Origin: Aporhodopirellula aestuarii
Lineage (GTDB): Bacteria > Planctomycetota > Planctomycetia > Pirellulales > Pirellulaceae
NCBI RefSeq assembly: GCF_023701485.1
Contig: NZ_JAMQBK010000002.1
Coordinates: forward strand, 62,001-126,000
Direction of reading: 5' to 3'
Length of the DNA stretch: 64,000 nt
Shown here: piece by piece, positions 7,711 to 16,518 of the stretch
Layout: each line of letters opens with the position of its first letter
Position numbering within the stretch: the stretch's first letter is position 1
Notes under the pieces: model-generated
What the model was told of the DNA's origin: nothing
The model's database searches: none
Seen by the model: the letters and a program-made list of their open reading frames with translations, nothing else
Program-made: the position numbers and the translations under genes

Positions 7711-8481
7711 ATGTCTAACCTACAACAATTTGATCTAACCGGAAAAACCGCCCTGGTAACCGGTTGCAAACGCGGGATCGGCCGCGCGATGGCAGTCGGC
7801 CTTGCCGAAGCCGGCGCGAACATCATCGGCGTTTCCGCGTCGCTGGAGACGAGCGGCAGCGACGTCGAAAAGGACGTCACGGCGTTGGGACGATCCTTCC
7901 AAGGCTATCAATGTGATTTCGCCGATCGCACCGCGGTGTACGCGTTTATCAAACAGGCAAAATCGGATCACCCACAAATTGACATTCTGGTCAACAACGC
8001 CGGAACGATTCTTCGTAAGCCTGCCGCGGAACATCCCGACGAGTACTGGGACAAAGTGATCGAGGTCAACCTGAACGCTCAATTCGTGCTCGCACGCGAG
8101 TTCGGCAAAGAGATGGTTTCGCGAGGCAGCGGCAAGATCATCTTCACCGCTTCTTTGCTCACATTCCAAGGCGGAATCACCGTCCCCGGATACGCGGCCA
8201 GCAAGGGAGGCATCGGCCAATTGACGATGGCTCTGGCTAACGAGTGGGCGGGCAAAGGGGTCAATGTCAACGCGATCGCGCCGGGTTACATCGCAACCGA
8301 CAATACCGAAGCGTTGAGAGACGATCCGGTCCGCAGCGAACAAATTTTGGCAAGAATCCCGGCCGGACGTTGGGGAAATCCTGACGACTTCAAAGGTCCA
8401 GCTATTTTCCTCGCCTCCGACGCGGCACAGTACGTCCATGGCACGACCTTGCTCGTCGACGGCGGATGGATGGGCCGCTAA
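7711..8481 (+). CDS. KduD-like SDR, candidate 2,5-diketo-3-deoxygalactonate reductase
   Basis: Classical short-chain dehydrogenase of 256 residues. The cofactor motif is TGCKRGIGRAM, NNAG follows strand 4, and the catalytic set is Ser in FTASLL with YAASK. The best family match is 2-keto-3-deoxygluconate 5-dehydrogenase (KduD), shown by the start FDLTGKTALVTG and the end LLVDGGWMGR. KduD enzymes interconvert KDG and its 5-keto form. In this locus the reductive direction would give KDG and complete the C5 epimerisation begun by the preceding dehydrogenase. It sits between that dehydrogenase and the aldehyde dehydrogenase on one strand. Confidence 0.78.
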   Translation: MSNLQQFDLTGKTALVTGCKRGIGRAMAVGLAEAGANIIGVSASLETSGSDVEKDVTALGRSFQGYQCDFADRTAVYAFIKQAKSDHPQIDILVNNAGTILRKPAAEHPDEYWDKVIEVNLNAQFVLAREFGKEMVSRGSGKIIFTASLLTFQGGITVPGYAASKGGIGQLTMALANEWAGKGVNVNAIAPGYIATDNTEALRDDPVRSEQILARIPAGRWGNPDDFKGPAIFLASDAAQYVHGTTLLVDGGWMGR

Positions 8482-8529
8482 GCGTCTCCCTCCAATTTTC
8501 ATCACAACCTCTAACGAATCAATTTCATC

Positions 8530-10008
8530 ATGTCATTGTCAATGAAGACATCCGACGGCGACGTCGAACACTATCGAATGTTCATCAATGGCGAGTTCCG
8601 AGACTCGGTATCCGGTGAAACGATCGATGTCGAAAGCCCGACGACTGAAGAGGTTCTCTACACGGTCCCCAAGGGTAACGAACAGGATGCAGTGCTGGCT
8701 CTCGAGACCGCTCAGGCGGCGCAGAAAGCGTGGGCGGCCGCACCCGCCGTCGAGCGTGGAAACATCCTGGCCAAATTCGCGGACCTGATTCGAGAAAACC
8801 GCGAACGTCTCGCGAAAATCTTGGTACGTGAGATGGGCAAGACCTACAGTCTCGCTCTCGGCGAAGTCGATGTTTCGGCGGACTTCATTAACTTTCCGGC
8901 ACAAGCGGCTCGTCGATTGGAAGGCGACATTCTGCCTTCGGACCTGCCGAACGAACACATCATGATCCACAAGGTGCCATACGGAGTCACGGTCGGAATC
9001 GCGGCGTGGAATTTCCCTCTCGCGCTCACGTGTCGAAAGATCGGCCCGGCCCTCACGACGGGAAACGTGATGGTGGTCAAACCGCCATCGGTGACCCCCG
9101 TCGCGGTACTCGCACTCGGTGAACTGGCTCAGCAAGCCGGGATCCCACCGGGAGTTTTGAATCTTGTCACCGGCGGGGGTTCGACAATGGGCGAGGAGTT
9201 GGTCACCAACAAAATCACACGTCTGGTCACAATGACGGGCTCAACACCAACGGGTCAGGAGATCTTCCGCAAAGCCGCTGAACGATTGACGGCCGTGCGT
9301 TTGGAACTCGGAGGGAAAGCACCGTTCATCTTGCTCGCCGATGGCGATGTCGACAAAGCGGTCGAAGCCGCAGTGGTTTCGCGACACCTCAACAGCGGTC
9401 AGGTATGCACGTGTCCCGAACGTTTCTATATCCATGACGCCGTCTACGACGAGTTCCTCGAAAAATACAGCGCCGCCGTCTCGAAACTCAAAATCGGCGA
9501 CCCGATGGACGAAAGCACCGACATCGGTCCCAAGGTGAACGCCCACGAAACGAACGAACTCGAAAAGGTCGTCAATGCCGCTGTCGAGGCCGGGGCTAAA
9601 GTCGTCGTCGGTGGCAAGCGTCCTGAAGGGAAACAGTTCGAGAAGGGGCACTGGTACGAACCAACCATCCTGACCGAGTGCACTCATGAGATGTCGGTCA
9701 TGCGTGACGAAGTGTTCGGCGTGGTCAGCCCGATCATGCGGGTGGGCAGCTACGAAGAGGCTCTCGAACTCGCCAACGATAGCGACTTTGGATTAGCCGC
9801 GTTTCTATTCACTCACGACATGCGGCTGATCCAGCGTGCCGTCCTCGAACTTGAGTTTGGTGAGATCTACGTCAATCGTCCCATGGGCGAACAGCGTCAG
9901 GGCTTCCACAACGGACACAAACTCAGCGGTACGGGGGGTGAGGACGGGAAATACGGCATGGATAATTACCTCGAAAAGAAAACCATGTACGTCAATTTTT
10001 CGCAGTAG
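8530..10008 (+). CDS. AldA-like aldehyde dehydrogenase, candidate 3,6-anhydro-L-galactose dehydrogenase
   Basis: NAD(P)-dependent aldehyde dehydrogenase of 492 residues. The oxyanion Asn is in AAWNFPLAL, the general-base Glu in LELGGKAP, and the nucleophile Cys in NSGQVCTCPER, which strongly resembles E. coli AldA (lactaldehyde dehydrogenase). EVFGVVSP lies in the C-terminal half. AHG dehydrogenases of marine agar degraders belong to the same superfamily and oxidise the aldehyde of anhydrogalactose to anhydrogalactonate. The next gene encodes the enzyme expected to use that product. Lactaldehyde or glycolaldehyde are alternative substrates. Met codons at 8530 and 8542 are both possible starts. 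Confidence 0.8.
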   Translation: MSLSMKTSDGDVEHYRMFINGEFRDSVSGETIDVESPTTEEVLYTVPKGNEQDAVLALETAQAAQKAWAAAPAVERGNILAKFADLIRENRERLAKILVREMGKTYSLALGEVDVSADFINFPAQAARRLEGDILPSDLPNEHIMIHKVPYGVTVGIAAWNFPLALTCRKIGPALTTGNVMVVKPPSVTPVAVLALGELAQQAGIPPGVLNLVTGGGSTMGEELVTNKITRLVTMTGSTPTGQEIFRKAAERLTAVRLELGGKAPFILLADGDVDKAVEAAVVSRHLNSGQVCTCPERFYIHDAVYDEFLEKYSAAVSKLKIGDPMDESTDIGPKVNAHETNELEKVVNAAVEAGAKVVVGGKRPEGKQFEKGHWYEPTILTECTHEMSVMRDEVFGVVSPIMRVGSYEEALELANDSDFGLAAFLFTHDMRLIQRAVLELEFGEIYVNRPMGEQRQGFHNGHKLSGTGGEDGKYGMDNYLEKKTMYVNFSQ

Positions 10009-10075
10009 TCCCCCGCGCGTTTCCAGCCCATACTCAAATCACAACGCATTTCACGCCTAACCAATCTTCAGCACG

Positions 10076-11200
10076 ATGATCATCGAAAAAGTCGAAACCG
10101 AACTGTATCACGTTCCACTCGCTAAACCCGTCGTGGACGCGATCCACGGCGTACAGCGAGAGTTCTCCTTAATCGTTGTCAAAATCACAACTGACGATGG
10201 GGCAACCGGCATGGGGTACACCTACAGCGTCGGGAAGGTCGGAGGCACTTCGATCGCCACGCTCGTCAAAGACAATCTCGTGCCGTTGTTGATCGGTCAA
10301 GACCCACGTCGCATTGAGCATCTGTGGCAAAAGATGTGGTGGGCGTTGCACTACGTCGGCCGCAGCGGCATCGCCGTGTTCGGATTATCCGCCGTGGACA
10401 CGGCCCTGTGGGACCTCAAAGCCCGCATGGCCGACGAGCCGCTGTGGCGTTTTCTCGGCGGCCACGACAACAAAGCCGAAGCGTACGGTGGCGGCATCGA
10501 CTTTGACATGACGATCCCACAACTGCTTCAGCAAACCCAAGGTTTTCTCGACGCGGGCATCAACGCGATCAAGATTAAGATCGGCCGTGACTCCATCGCG
10601 GAAGAATGCGAGCGGATTTCCGCAATCCGCGAGTTCATCGGTCCGGACCGAAAACTGATGGTCGACGTCAATATGAAATGGAGCGTTGAAAAAGCACTCC
10701 GTGCCGTTCGCGCGTTCGAAAAATACAACCTCTACTGGATCGAAGAGCCAACGATCCCCGATGACATCGAAGGCAACCGCCGGATCGAAATGGAAGGTCC
10801 AATCCCAGTTGCCACTGGCGAAAACCTGCATTCGATTTACGAATTCAAAGAAATGATCTCCAAAGGTGGGGTCTCCTTCCCCGATGCTGACATCTCCAAT
10901 CTCGGCGGCATTTCGGCCTTGATGAAAGTAGCGCACATCGCCGAAGCCTACAACCGCAACCTGACGACTCACGGTATCCAGGAGATGCACGTCAGTTGCC
11001 TCGCGGCGATCCCGAACGCATCCTTGTTGGAAATCCATGCGTTCCGTTTGGACGATTTCTTGGTTCACCCACTCGAGATTAAAGACGGCTACGCGTACGC
11101 ATCCGATCGTCCAGGCCACGGCGTCGAAATCGATTGGGAGAAAATCGCCACGCACCGCATTTCATTCTCCGATGACTGCACGCTGGCAAGCACCTACTAA
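10076..11200 (+). CDS. Enolase-superfamily enzyme, candidate 3,6-anhydro-L-galactonate cycloisomerase
   Basis: Mandelate racemase-type enzyme of 374 residues. The capping domain covers about residues 1-120. In the barrel, AIKIKIG supplies the KxK bases, while LMVDVN, WIEEP and ATGENLH hold the three Mg2+ ligands. TTHGIQEMHV carries the catalytic His expected in the mandelate-racemase/galactarate subgroup. In agar degraders a cycloisomerase of this superfamily opens anhydrogalactonate to 2-keto-3-deoxy-L-galactonate. Its place between the aldehyde dehydrogenase and GH117 fits that role. A sugar-acid dehydratase (galactonate, rhamnonate) would share the same residues, so the assignment rests partly on context. 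Confidence 0.78.
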   Translation: MIIEKVETELYHVPLAKPVVDAIHGVQREFSLIVVKITTDDGATGMGYTYSVGKVGGTSIATLVKDNLVPLLIGQDPRRIEHLWQKMWWALHYVGRSGIAVFGLSAVDTALWDLKARMADEPLWRFLGGHDNKAEAYGGGIDFDMTIPQLLQQTQGFLDAGINAIKIKIGRDSIAEECERISAIREFIGPDRKLMVDVNMKWSVEKALRAVRAFEKYNLYWIEEPTIPDDIEGNRRIEMEGPIPVATGENLHSIYEFKEMISKGGVSFPDADISNLGGISALMKVAHIAEAYNRNLTTHGIQEMHVSCLAAIPNASLLEIHAFRLDDFLVHPLEIKDGYAYASDRPGHGVEIDWEKIATHRISFSDDCTLASTY

Positions 11201-11437
11201 CGCTGGCACCTGCCGGCTGGACCGCTGCTCTCGAAACTGCCTGCGTCTCCAATCGACAGCCCTGGCGCTCATGATGACGCCAGGCGTGCGGATCAATGTG
11301 AAAAGGTGATGCAGCCTCTTCCAGCGTTCTCTCCCGAACCGATTCAGTCGCCATGAAGATAGCTCGCGTGGAGTGGTCACGTGGCACCGTCGGCGGATGG
11401 CTCGGCATTCCCCACCGCCTCACTTTGAAGAGATCCG

Positions 11438-12715
11438 ATGAGTCTCCGATTAACGCAAATCGTATTACTGCTTCAGTTCGCTTTGGCGGGTTTCAGTATC
11501 GCGGACGAGCCGAGCGTTTTTCCCTACGGGAGTGTGCCGCGAGAGAAACCGGACATGCCGCTCAGTGCGGCGATGAGCCGTGTTTACGAGGGCACGTACA
11601 CCGGTCTGGATTGTGTCCACAACGAACTGTTCTCGCGATTCAAGTACACGCCGTTAAAAGGATTCGACTACCACAACCACGACGGTACGGTCTCGCGTCG
11701 TGATGCGACCAAGATCATCCGCGTTAACGGTAAGTACTACGTCTGGTACACCAAACGTGACACGCCAACGCCACCCGACTACGACGGCGGGGCGAACGAC
11801 ACGATCCCATCACGCGACTGGGATTTGTCGGAGATCTGGTACGCAACCAGCGAAGATGGATTCACTTGGCAGGAGCAGGGCGTCGCAATCAAACGGATGA
11901 AAAAGCCACTTGCCGGTTGGCGTTCCGTTTCGACACCCGACATCTTGTTCTGGAAGGGCAAGTATTACCTATACTACCAAGCCTACCTGTTCATGCCGGG
12001 TAGCCGCGAATCGAGTGGCACCAACGGAGATGATTGCCCGGTTTCCGCATCGGTCGCCGACTCGCCCGATGGGCCCTGGACCCCGTCAAACAAAATCGTG
12101 GTCGACAACGGACCTCCCGGATCATGGGATCAATACGTGATTCACGATCCGTATGCCCTCGTGAGAAACGGCAAAATCCATCTGTACTACAAAGGTGAAA
12201 TGGGGGGCGAGCCTTTGCCTGTACGAGCGCAAGGTCTCGCAATCGCGGATCATCCGTTTGGCCCTTTCACAAAACACCCGCTCAATCCGGTTATCAACTC
12301 AGGGCACGAGACATCGTTGTTCCCGTTTCAGACCGGCGTGGCGGCCCTGGTCAGCCGGCACGGACTGGAACACAACACGATCCAGTACTCACCCGATGGG
12401 GTTAACTTTGAGATTGCCGCAATCACCGGTCTGATGCCGATCGCACCGGGAGCCTACGTCCCCGATGCGTTCACGGACACGCAGAACGGGCGTGGGATCA
12501 CCTGGGGGCTTTGCCACTTCCGTAATTTGAAGCGGGACGAAGGCAAGAGTCACAGCATGCTGGCGAGATTCGATTGTGATTTAAGCCTCGATGTCCACGA
12601 CATCGAGATGAAGGAAACTGATATCTTTAATGATCCCGAAATCAACTTCAAATTCGGACTCAGCGAAGAACAACGCAAACGCATCGAAGCGTCCGCTCGA
12701 AATCCACAACCGTAG
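11438..12715 (+). CDS. GH117 alpha-1,3-(3,6-anhydro)-L-galactosidase (neoagarobiose hydrolase)
   Basis: Removes the non-reducing 3,6-anhydro-L-galactose from neoagarobiose or neoagaro-oligosaccharides. A signal peptide (MSLRLTQIVLLLQFALAGF..) precedes a GH117-type N-terminal segment containing TPLKGFDYHNHDG. Next come the five-bladed propeller motifs SRRDATKIIRVNGKYYVWYT, DLSEIWYATSEDG and GKYYLYYQAY. GH117 catalysis relies on Asp, Glu and His residues in such blades (SRRD, TPDILFW, DQYVIHDPYAL here). Of the genes in the locus, this points most specifically to agar, since GH117 members acting on L-AHG are known chiefly from agar degraders. A signal peptide implies cleavage outside the cytoplasm. 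It precedes the ABC importer genes by about 50 bases. Confidence 0.85.
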   Translation: MSLRLTQIVLLLQFALAGFSIADEPSVFPYGSVPREKPDMPLSAAMSRVYEGTYTGLDCVHNELFSRFKYTPLKGFDYHNHDGTVSRRDATKIIRVNGKYYVWYTKRDTPTPPDYDGGANDTIPSRDWDLSEIWYATSEDGFTWQEQGVAIKRMKKPLAGWRSVSTPDILFWKGKYYLYYQAYLFMPGSRESSGTNGDDCPVSASVADSPDGPWTPSNKIVVDNGPPGSWDQYVIHDPYALVRNGKIHLYYKGEMGGEPLPVRAQGLAIADHPFGPFTKHPLNPVINSGHETSLFPFQTGVAALVSRHGLEHNTIQYSPDGVNFEIAAITGLMPIAPGAYVPDAFTDTQNGRGITWGLCHFRNLKRDEGKSHSMLARFDCDLSLDVHDIEMKETDIFNDPEINFKFGLSEEQRKRIEASARNPQP

Positions 12716-12766
12716 CGTTCCATTCCCCACAATTCATCTACTCATCAACGTTCCGTGAGACTAACC

Positions 12767-13774
12767 ATGAATTCATACGCTCGCAAATCCCTTCGACGCA
12801 CTCTCTTAGCATCGCTCGCTTTGATGATCCTCATCGGATGCAGCTCCAAGAGCGACAACGGTGCCATGAAGGGAGACAACGGCGGTGACGGGACATCGAA
12901 GCCCATCATCGGATTCGTGCAAACAGGCTCGGAAGGTGACTGGCGAAAAGCCCATACCGAATCGGTCCGTGAAGCGGCTGAGGAGGCGGGATTTGAATTG
13001 CGTTTTGCGGACGGGCAGGCAAAACAAGAAAACCAAATCAAAGCGCTCAGTTCCTTCGTGGCCCAAGGCGTCGACGGAATCATCCTTGCTCCGCTAGTCG
13101 AAACGGGCTGGGATAATGTGCTCGAAAAAGCCAAAAAGCGGAACATCCCGGTGCTCATTCTCGACCGCCAAGTCGAAGTCAAAGACGACTCGCTCTACGT
13201 CACCTACATCGGTGCCGATACCTACAATGAAGGGCGGCTCGCGGCCGAATGGCTGATCGAAAAAACGGGCGGCAAAGCCAAAGTAGTCGAACTCCAGGGC
13301 ACACCCGGTGCTTCCCCCACGATCAATCGATACAACGGATTCCGCGACGTGATCGCGGACCATTCCGGAATCGAAATCATCGCCTCACAAAGCGGTGACT
13401 TTCGTCGCTCAAAAGGCAAGGAGGTCATGGAAGCATTTTTAAAGAAGCACGGCGATGATATCGAAGTCGTTTACGCCCACAACGACGACATGGCGATCGG
13501 TGCCATCCAAGCGATCGAAGACGCTGGCAAAAAACCTGGCGACGATATCATTCTGGTATCGATCGATGGAGTCCGCGCCGCGTTCGAGGCGATGGTGGAA
13601 GGCAAACTCAACTGCACCGTCGAATGCAACCCGCTACAAGGACCGATGGCATTTGATGCAATGAAAAAGATCTTGGCCGGTGACATCGGTGACATGCCTA
13701 AGAAACAAATGATCAAGGACCGGGTGTACGATCGCGATTCGGCGAAAGAGGTCATCGATTCTCGCAAGTACTAA
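12767..13774 (+). CDS. ytfQ: Sugar ABC transporter binding lipoprotein, YtfQ-like
   Basis: Solute-binding component of a sugar ABC importer, anchored by a lipid. The lipobox is LMILIGC after a basic n-region (MNSYARKSLRRTLL), followed by a Ser/Asp/Gly linker. The mature protein is a type I periplasmic-binding fold. FADGQAKQENQIKALSSFVA, VVELQGTPGAS, SGDFRRSKGKEVMEAF and YAHNDDMAIGAIQAI closely follow E. coli YtfQ, which binds galactofuranose and galactopyranose. I preferred the ATG at 12767 to the GTG at 12755 because it begins at the signal peptide. Galactose freed by GH117 is a logical ligand, though anhydrogalactose or neoagarobiose remain possible. Confidence 0.85.
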   Translation: MNSYARKSLRRTLLASLALMILIGCSSKSDNGAMKGDNGGDGTSKPIIGFVQTGSEGDWRKAHTESVREAAEEAGFELRFADGQAKQENQIKALSSFVAQGVDGIILAPLVETGWDNVLEKAKKRNIPVLILDRQVEVKDDSLYVTYIGADTYNEGRLAAEWLIEKTGGKAKVVELQGTPGASPTINRYNGFRDVIADHSGIEIIASQSGDFRRSKGKEVMEAFLKKHGDDIEVVYAHNDDMAIGAIQAIEDAGKKPGDDIILVSIDGVRAAFEAMVEGKLNCTVECNPLQGPMAFDAMKKILAGDIGDMPKKQMIKDRVYDRDSAKEVIDSRKY

Positions 13775-13856
13775 CCATGCTGTTATCGTTGCCTTTCCCG
13801 GGTTCGACGATTGGTGGTTCAATGATTGGCCGCTCGTTCTTTTTTCGTGCGTGCGT

Positions 13857-13876
13857 GGCCGGTAGACACTCCGGCC
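13857..13876 (+). promoter_or_regulatory. GC-rich hairpin between ytfQ and ytfR
   Basis: GGCCGG and CCGGCC pair around an eight-base loop within the 148-base gap separating the binding-protein and ATPase genes. No T-run follows. Such hairpins often protect the upstream message or reduce read-through, giving more binding protein than transporter core. Confidence 0.35.
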
Positions 13877-13922
13877 AATGCCACATTTCTGCAAACTTGA
13901 CAGACGACTTGGTTAAGACCGC

Positions 13923-15461
13923 ATGACATCGCCAGTGCTCCTCGAGATTCGCGACCTGCGGAAAGGATTCCCGGGCGTGCAAGCGCTCGCGGGTGCGAAC
14001 TTCAACGTGCAACGAGGCGAGATTCATGCCTTGATGGGAGAGAACGGCGCCGGAAAATCGACGCTGATCAAAGTCCTGACGGGCGTCCACTCCCGAGACG
14101 CCGGTGAAGTGCGATTCGACGGCCAATCGATTGAACCTCGTGCGCCCGTCCAAGCCGAAGCATTGGGCATCAGCACGGTTTTCCAAGAAGTCAACCTGAT
14201 CCCGCACCTCTCCGTTGCAGAAAACATCACACTCGGACGTCAACCGCGCCGCTTCGGGTTCATCGATTGGCGCCGCGTTCGCGAATCCGCTCAGGCCGCG
14301 ATCGCGCGACTCGGTTTGTCGTTGGACATCAATCGTGAACTGTGTTCGTACTCGGTCGCCACCCAACAGATGATAGCGATTGCCCGCGCAATCAACTTGG
14401 ATGCCAAACTGCTGATCCTTGACGAACCCACTTCGAGCCTTGATGAAAAGGAAGTCGACGAACTCTTCGTCGTCATGAATCGACTGCGGAGCCAGGGACT
14501 CGGGATCGTTTTTGTGTCCCACTTTTTGGAACAGGTTTACAGAATCTGTGATCGCATCACGGTGCTGCGAGGCGGACAAACGGTGGGTGAATACGTCACC
14601 GCGGATTTGCCCCGGATCGACTTGATTGCCAAAATGCTCGGAAAAGAGCCGGCAGATATCGAATCGATGGAAGCGGCAACCGCCGCGGCACACCATCAAG
14701 ACGCGATCACGCTCGAAAAGGGCGAACACAATCCGCCGGTGCTGCAAGTTAACCAATATTCACGTCAGGGTTCGATCCAACCGTTTGATTTGTCGATCCG
14801 CAAGGGCGAGGTGGTTGGGCTGGCGGGACTACTCGGCAGCGGACGTACCGAGATCGCTCGTTTGCTATTCGGATTGGACTCGCCCTCAAGCGGATCGCTA
14901 AGTGTTGATGGTGTTCACCATTCTCGCTGGACTCCGCGAAGGGCGATTGAAGCCGGCATCGCGTTCTGTCCCGAGGATCGAAAAGTCGATGGGGTGATCG
15001 CGGAACTCTCTGTACGAGAAAACATCGTATTGGCAATGCAGGCCAACCGGTCTGTGGTGCGGACACTGCCGATGAAAAAGCAACTCGCTCTCGCCCAACA
15101 CTACATTGACGCACTTCAGATCAAGACGCCTTCGACCGAAACAGCGGTGGGAACTTTGTCAGGCGGCAATCAGCAAAAAGTGTTGCTGGCCCGATGGTTG
15201 GTGATGAGCCCCAAATTGATCATCCTCGACGAACCCACTCGAGGAATCGACGTCGGGGCGAAAGCTGAAATTGAATCGCTCGTCGCGTCACTCCGCAGCG
15301 AAGGCATGGCGGTTATTTTCATTTCTTCGGAGCTCGATGAAGTCGTCCGAACCTGCCAGCGTGTCACGGTTCTACGTGACCAACAAGTCGTTGGCGAGCT
15401 GACCGGCGACGACGTGCAGGAAAATCGCATTATGGAGATGATCGCCAGCAGCCATGAGTGA
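13923..15461 (+). CDS. ytfR: Sugar ABC transporter ATPase, YtfR-like
   Basis: Cytoplasmic ATPase with two nucleotide-binding domains in one chain of 512 residues, as in RbsA, MglA, XylG and YtfR. The first domain has Walker A GENGAGKSTLIK, Q-loop VFQEVNLIPHLSVAENI (a YtfR/XylG-like sequence) and Walker B LLILDEPTSSLD. The second has the degenerate Walker A LLGSGRTEIAR, the signature LSGGNQQKVLLARW and LIILDEPTRGIDVG, the usual asymmetry of the family. It powers the two permeases encoded immediately downstream. Its stop overlaps the ytfT start by eight bases, so translation is probably coupled. Confidence 0.87.
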   Translation: MTSPVLLEIRDLRKGFPGVQALAGANFNVQRGEIHALMGENGAGKSTLIKVLTGVHSRDAGEVRFDGQSIEPRAPVQAEALGISTVFQEVNLIPHLSVAENITLGRQPRRFGFIDWRRVRESAQAAIARLGLSLDINRELCSYSVATQQMIAIARAINLDAKLLILDEPTSSLDEKEVDELFVVMNRLRSQGLGIVFVSHFLEQVYRICDRITVLRGGQTVGEYVTADLPRIDLIAKMLGKEPADIESMEAATAAAHHQDAITLEKGEHNPPVLQVNQYSRQGSIQPFDLSIRKGEVVGLAGLLGSGRTEIARLLFGLDSPSSGSLSVDGVHHSRWTPRRAIEAGIAFCPEDRKVDGVIAELSVRENIVLAMQANRSVVRTLPMKKQLALAQHYIDALQIKTPSTETAVGTLSGGNQQKVLLARWLVMSPKLIILDEPTRGIDVGAKAEIESLVASLRSEGMAVIFISSELDEVVRTCQRVTVLRDQQVVGELTGDDVQENRIMEMIASSHE

Positions 15462-16518
15462 TGCGAGCCCGAACTCAACCGATCGTCAAAGCGGCAATTC
15501 TAAATCGGCCCTTACGCGTTTTTTCGGCAGCCGAATCACATGGCCGGTGCTTGGCCTCGCCGTTGTCCTGCTATTTAACGCCATTTTCATTCCATCGTTC
15601 TTCACGCTCGAAGTGCGAGACGGGCAACTCTACGGCAGCCTGATTGATGTCCTCAATCGTGGCTCGATCGGCGTCATTCTCGCGATGGGGATGACCCTCG
15701 TCATCGCCACTGGCGGCGTGGATCTGTCCGTCGGATCAGTGATGGCGATATCGGGCGCGATCGCGGCATTGATACTGACCGAAACACAGTTGGGCATGTT
15801 AGGAATCGTGCCCTGTGTGCTCTTCGCCGCGTTGGCGGCGGGACTGATGAACGGCGTCCTGGTCGCGTATCTGAAAATCCAACCCATCATCGCGACGTTG
15901 ATATTGATGGTCTCTGGACGTGGGATCGCCAAGTTCATCACCGGAGAAAAAATCATTACCGTTGGCGACGACTCCTACAATTTCTACTTTGACTTCATCG
16001 GCAAAGGGCATCTGTTCGGCCTGCCGTTTACGGTCACCCTCTTTGTCACGCTCTTCGCCGTCACGAGTCTATTCGTCCGCATGACGTCTCTCGGATTGTT
16101 CATTGAATCGGTCGGGGCGAATGAAACGGCGAGTCGTGCCAGCGGCATCCATGACAAGGGTGTGAAGATTGCGGTCTATGTTTTTGCTGCTTTCTGCGCC
16201 GTGATTGCCGGATTGATCGATGCGTCCAACATTAACGCCGCCGACACGATGAACGCGGGCGTCTTTACCGAATTGGACGCGATTTTTGCCGTTGTTGTTG
16301 GTGGCACGGCACTAACCGGTGGCCGTTTTTCATTAACCGGATCGCTGATCGGAGCGATGCTGTTGCAGACATTGATGACAACGCTTTACACCTATGGCGT
16401 TCCTTCGGATGTCGCCCCCGTTCCCAAATCGTTGGTCATTGTTGCCGTTTGCCTGCTTCAATCTCCCGTCTTCCGCGGTCAACTCCAACGACTCGCAGGG
16501 AAGGGAGGCGGAAGATGA
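15454..16518 (+). CDS. ytfT: Sugar ABC transporter permease, YtfT-like
   Basis: Inner-membrane permease of 354 residues in the BPD_transp_2 (RbsC/YtfT) family with about eight to ten helices. Family marks are GMTLVIATGGVDLSVGSVMA near residue 85 and AIFAVVVGGTALTGGRFSLT near residue 275. A hydrophilic, Ser-rich N-terminus of about 25 residues precedes the first helix. It would pair with the next gene product to form a heterodimeric channel, as in the YtfT-YjfF system. It overlaps ytfR upstream by eight bases and yjfF downstream by four. Confidence 0.86.
   Translation: MSDASPNSTDRQSGNSKSALTRFFGSRITWPVLGLAVVLLFNAIFIPSFFTLEVRDGQLYGSLIDVLNRGSIGVILAMGMTLVIATGGVDLSVGSVMAISGAIAALILTETQLGMLGIVPCVLFAALAAGLMNGVLVAYLKIQPIIATLILMVSGRGIAKFITGEKIITVGDDSYNFYFDFIGKGHLFGLPFTVTLFVTLFAVTSLFVRMTSLGLFIESVGANETASRASGIHDKGVKIAVYVFAAFCAVIAGLIDASNINAADTMNAGVFTELDAIFAVVVGGTALTGGRFSLTGSLIGAMLLQTLMTTLYTYGVPSDVAPVPKSLVIVAVCLLQSPVFRGQLQRLAGKGGGR

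Noticed and set aside
10385-11155. Minus-strand frame of 256 residues opposite the cycloisomerase
   Set aside because: Antisense to a complete enolase-superfamily gene; its Phe/Val/Asp-rich translation mirrors codon bias.
13752-14756. Long minus-strand frame (334 residues) opposite ytfR
   Set aside because: It lies antisense to a well-conserved ABC ATPase and shows no family motif; long antisense frames are expected in GC-rich coding DNA.
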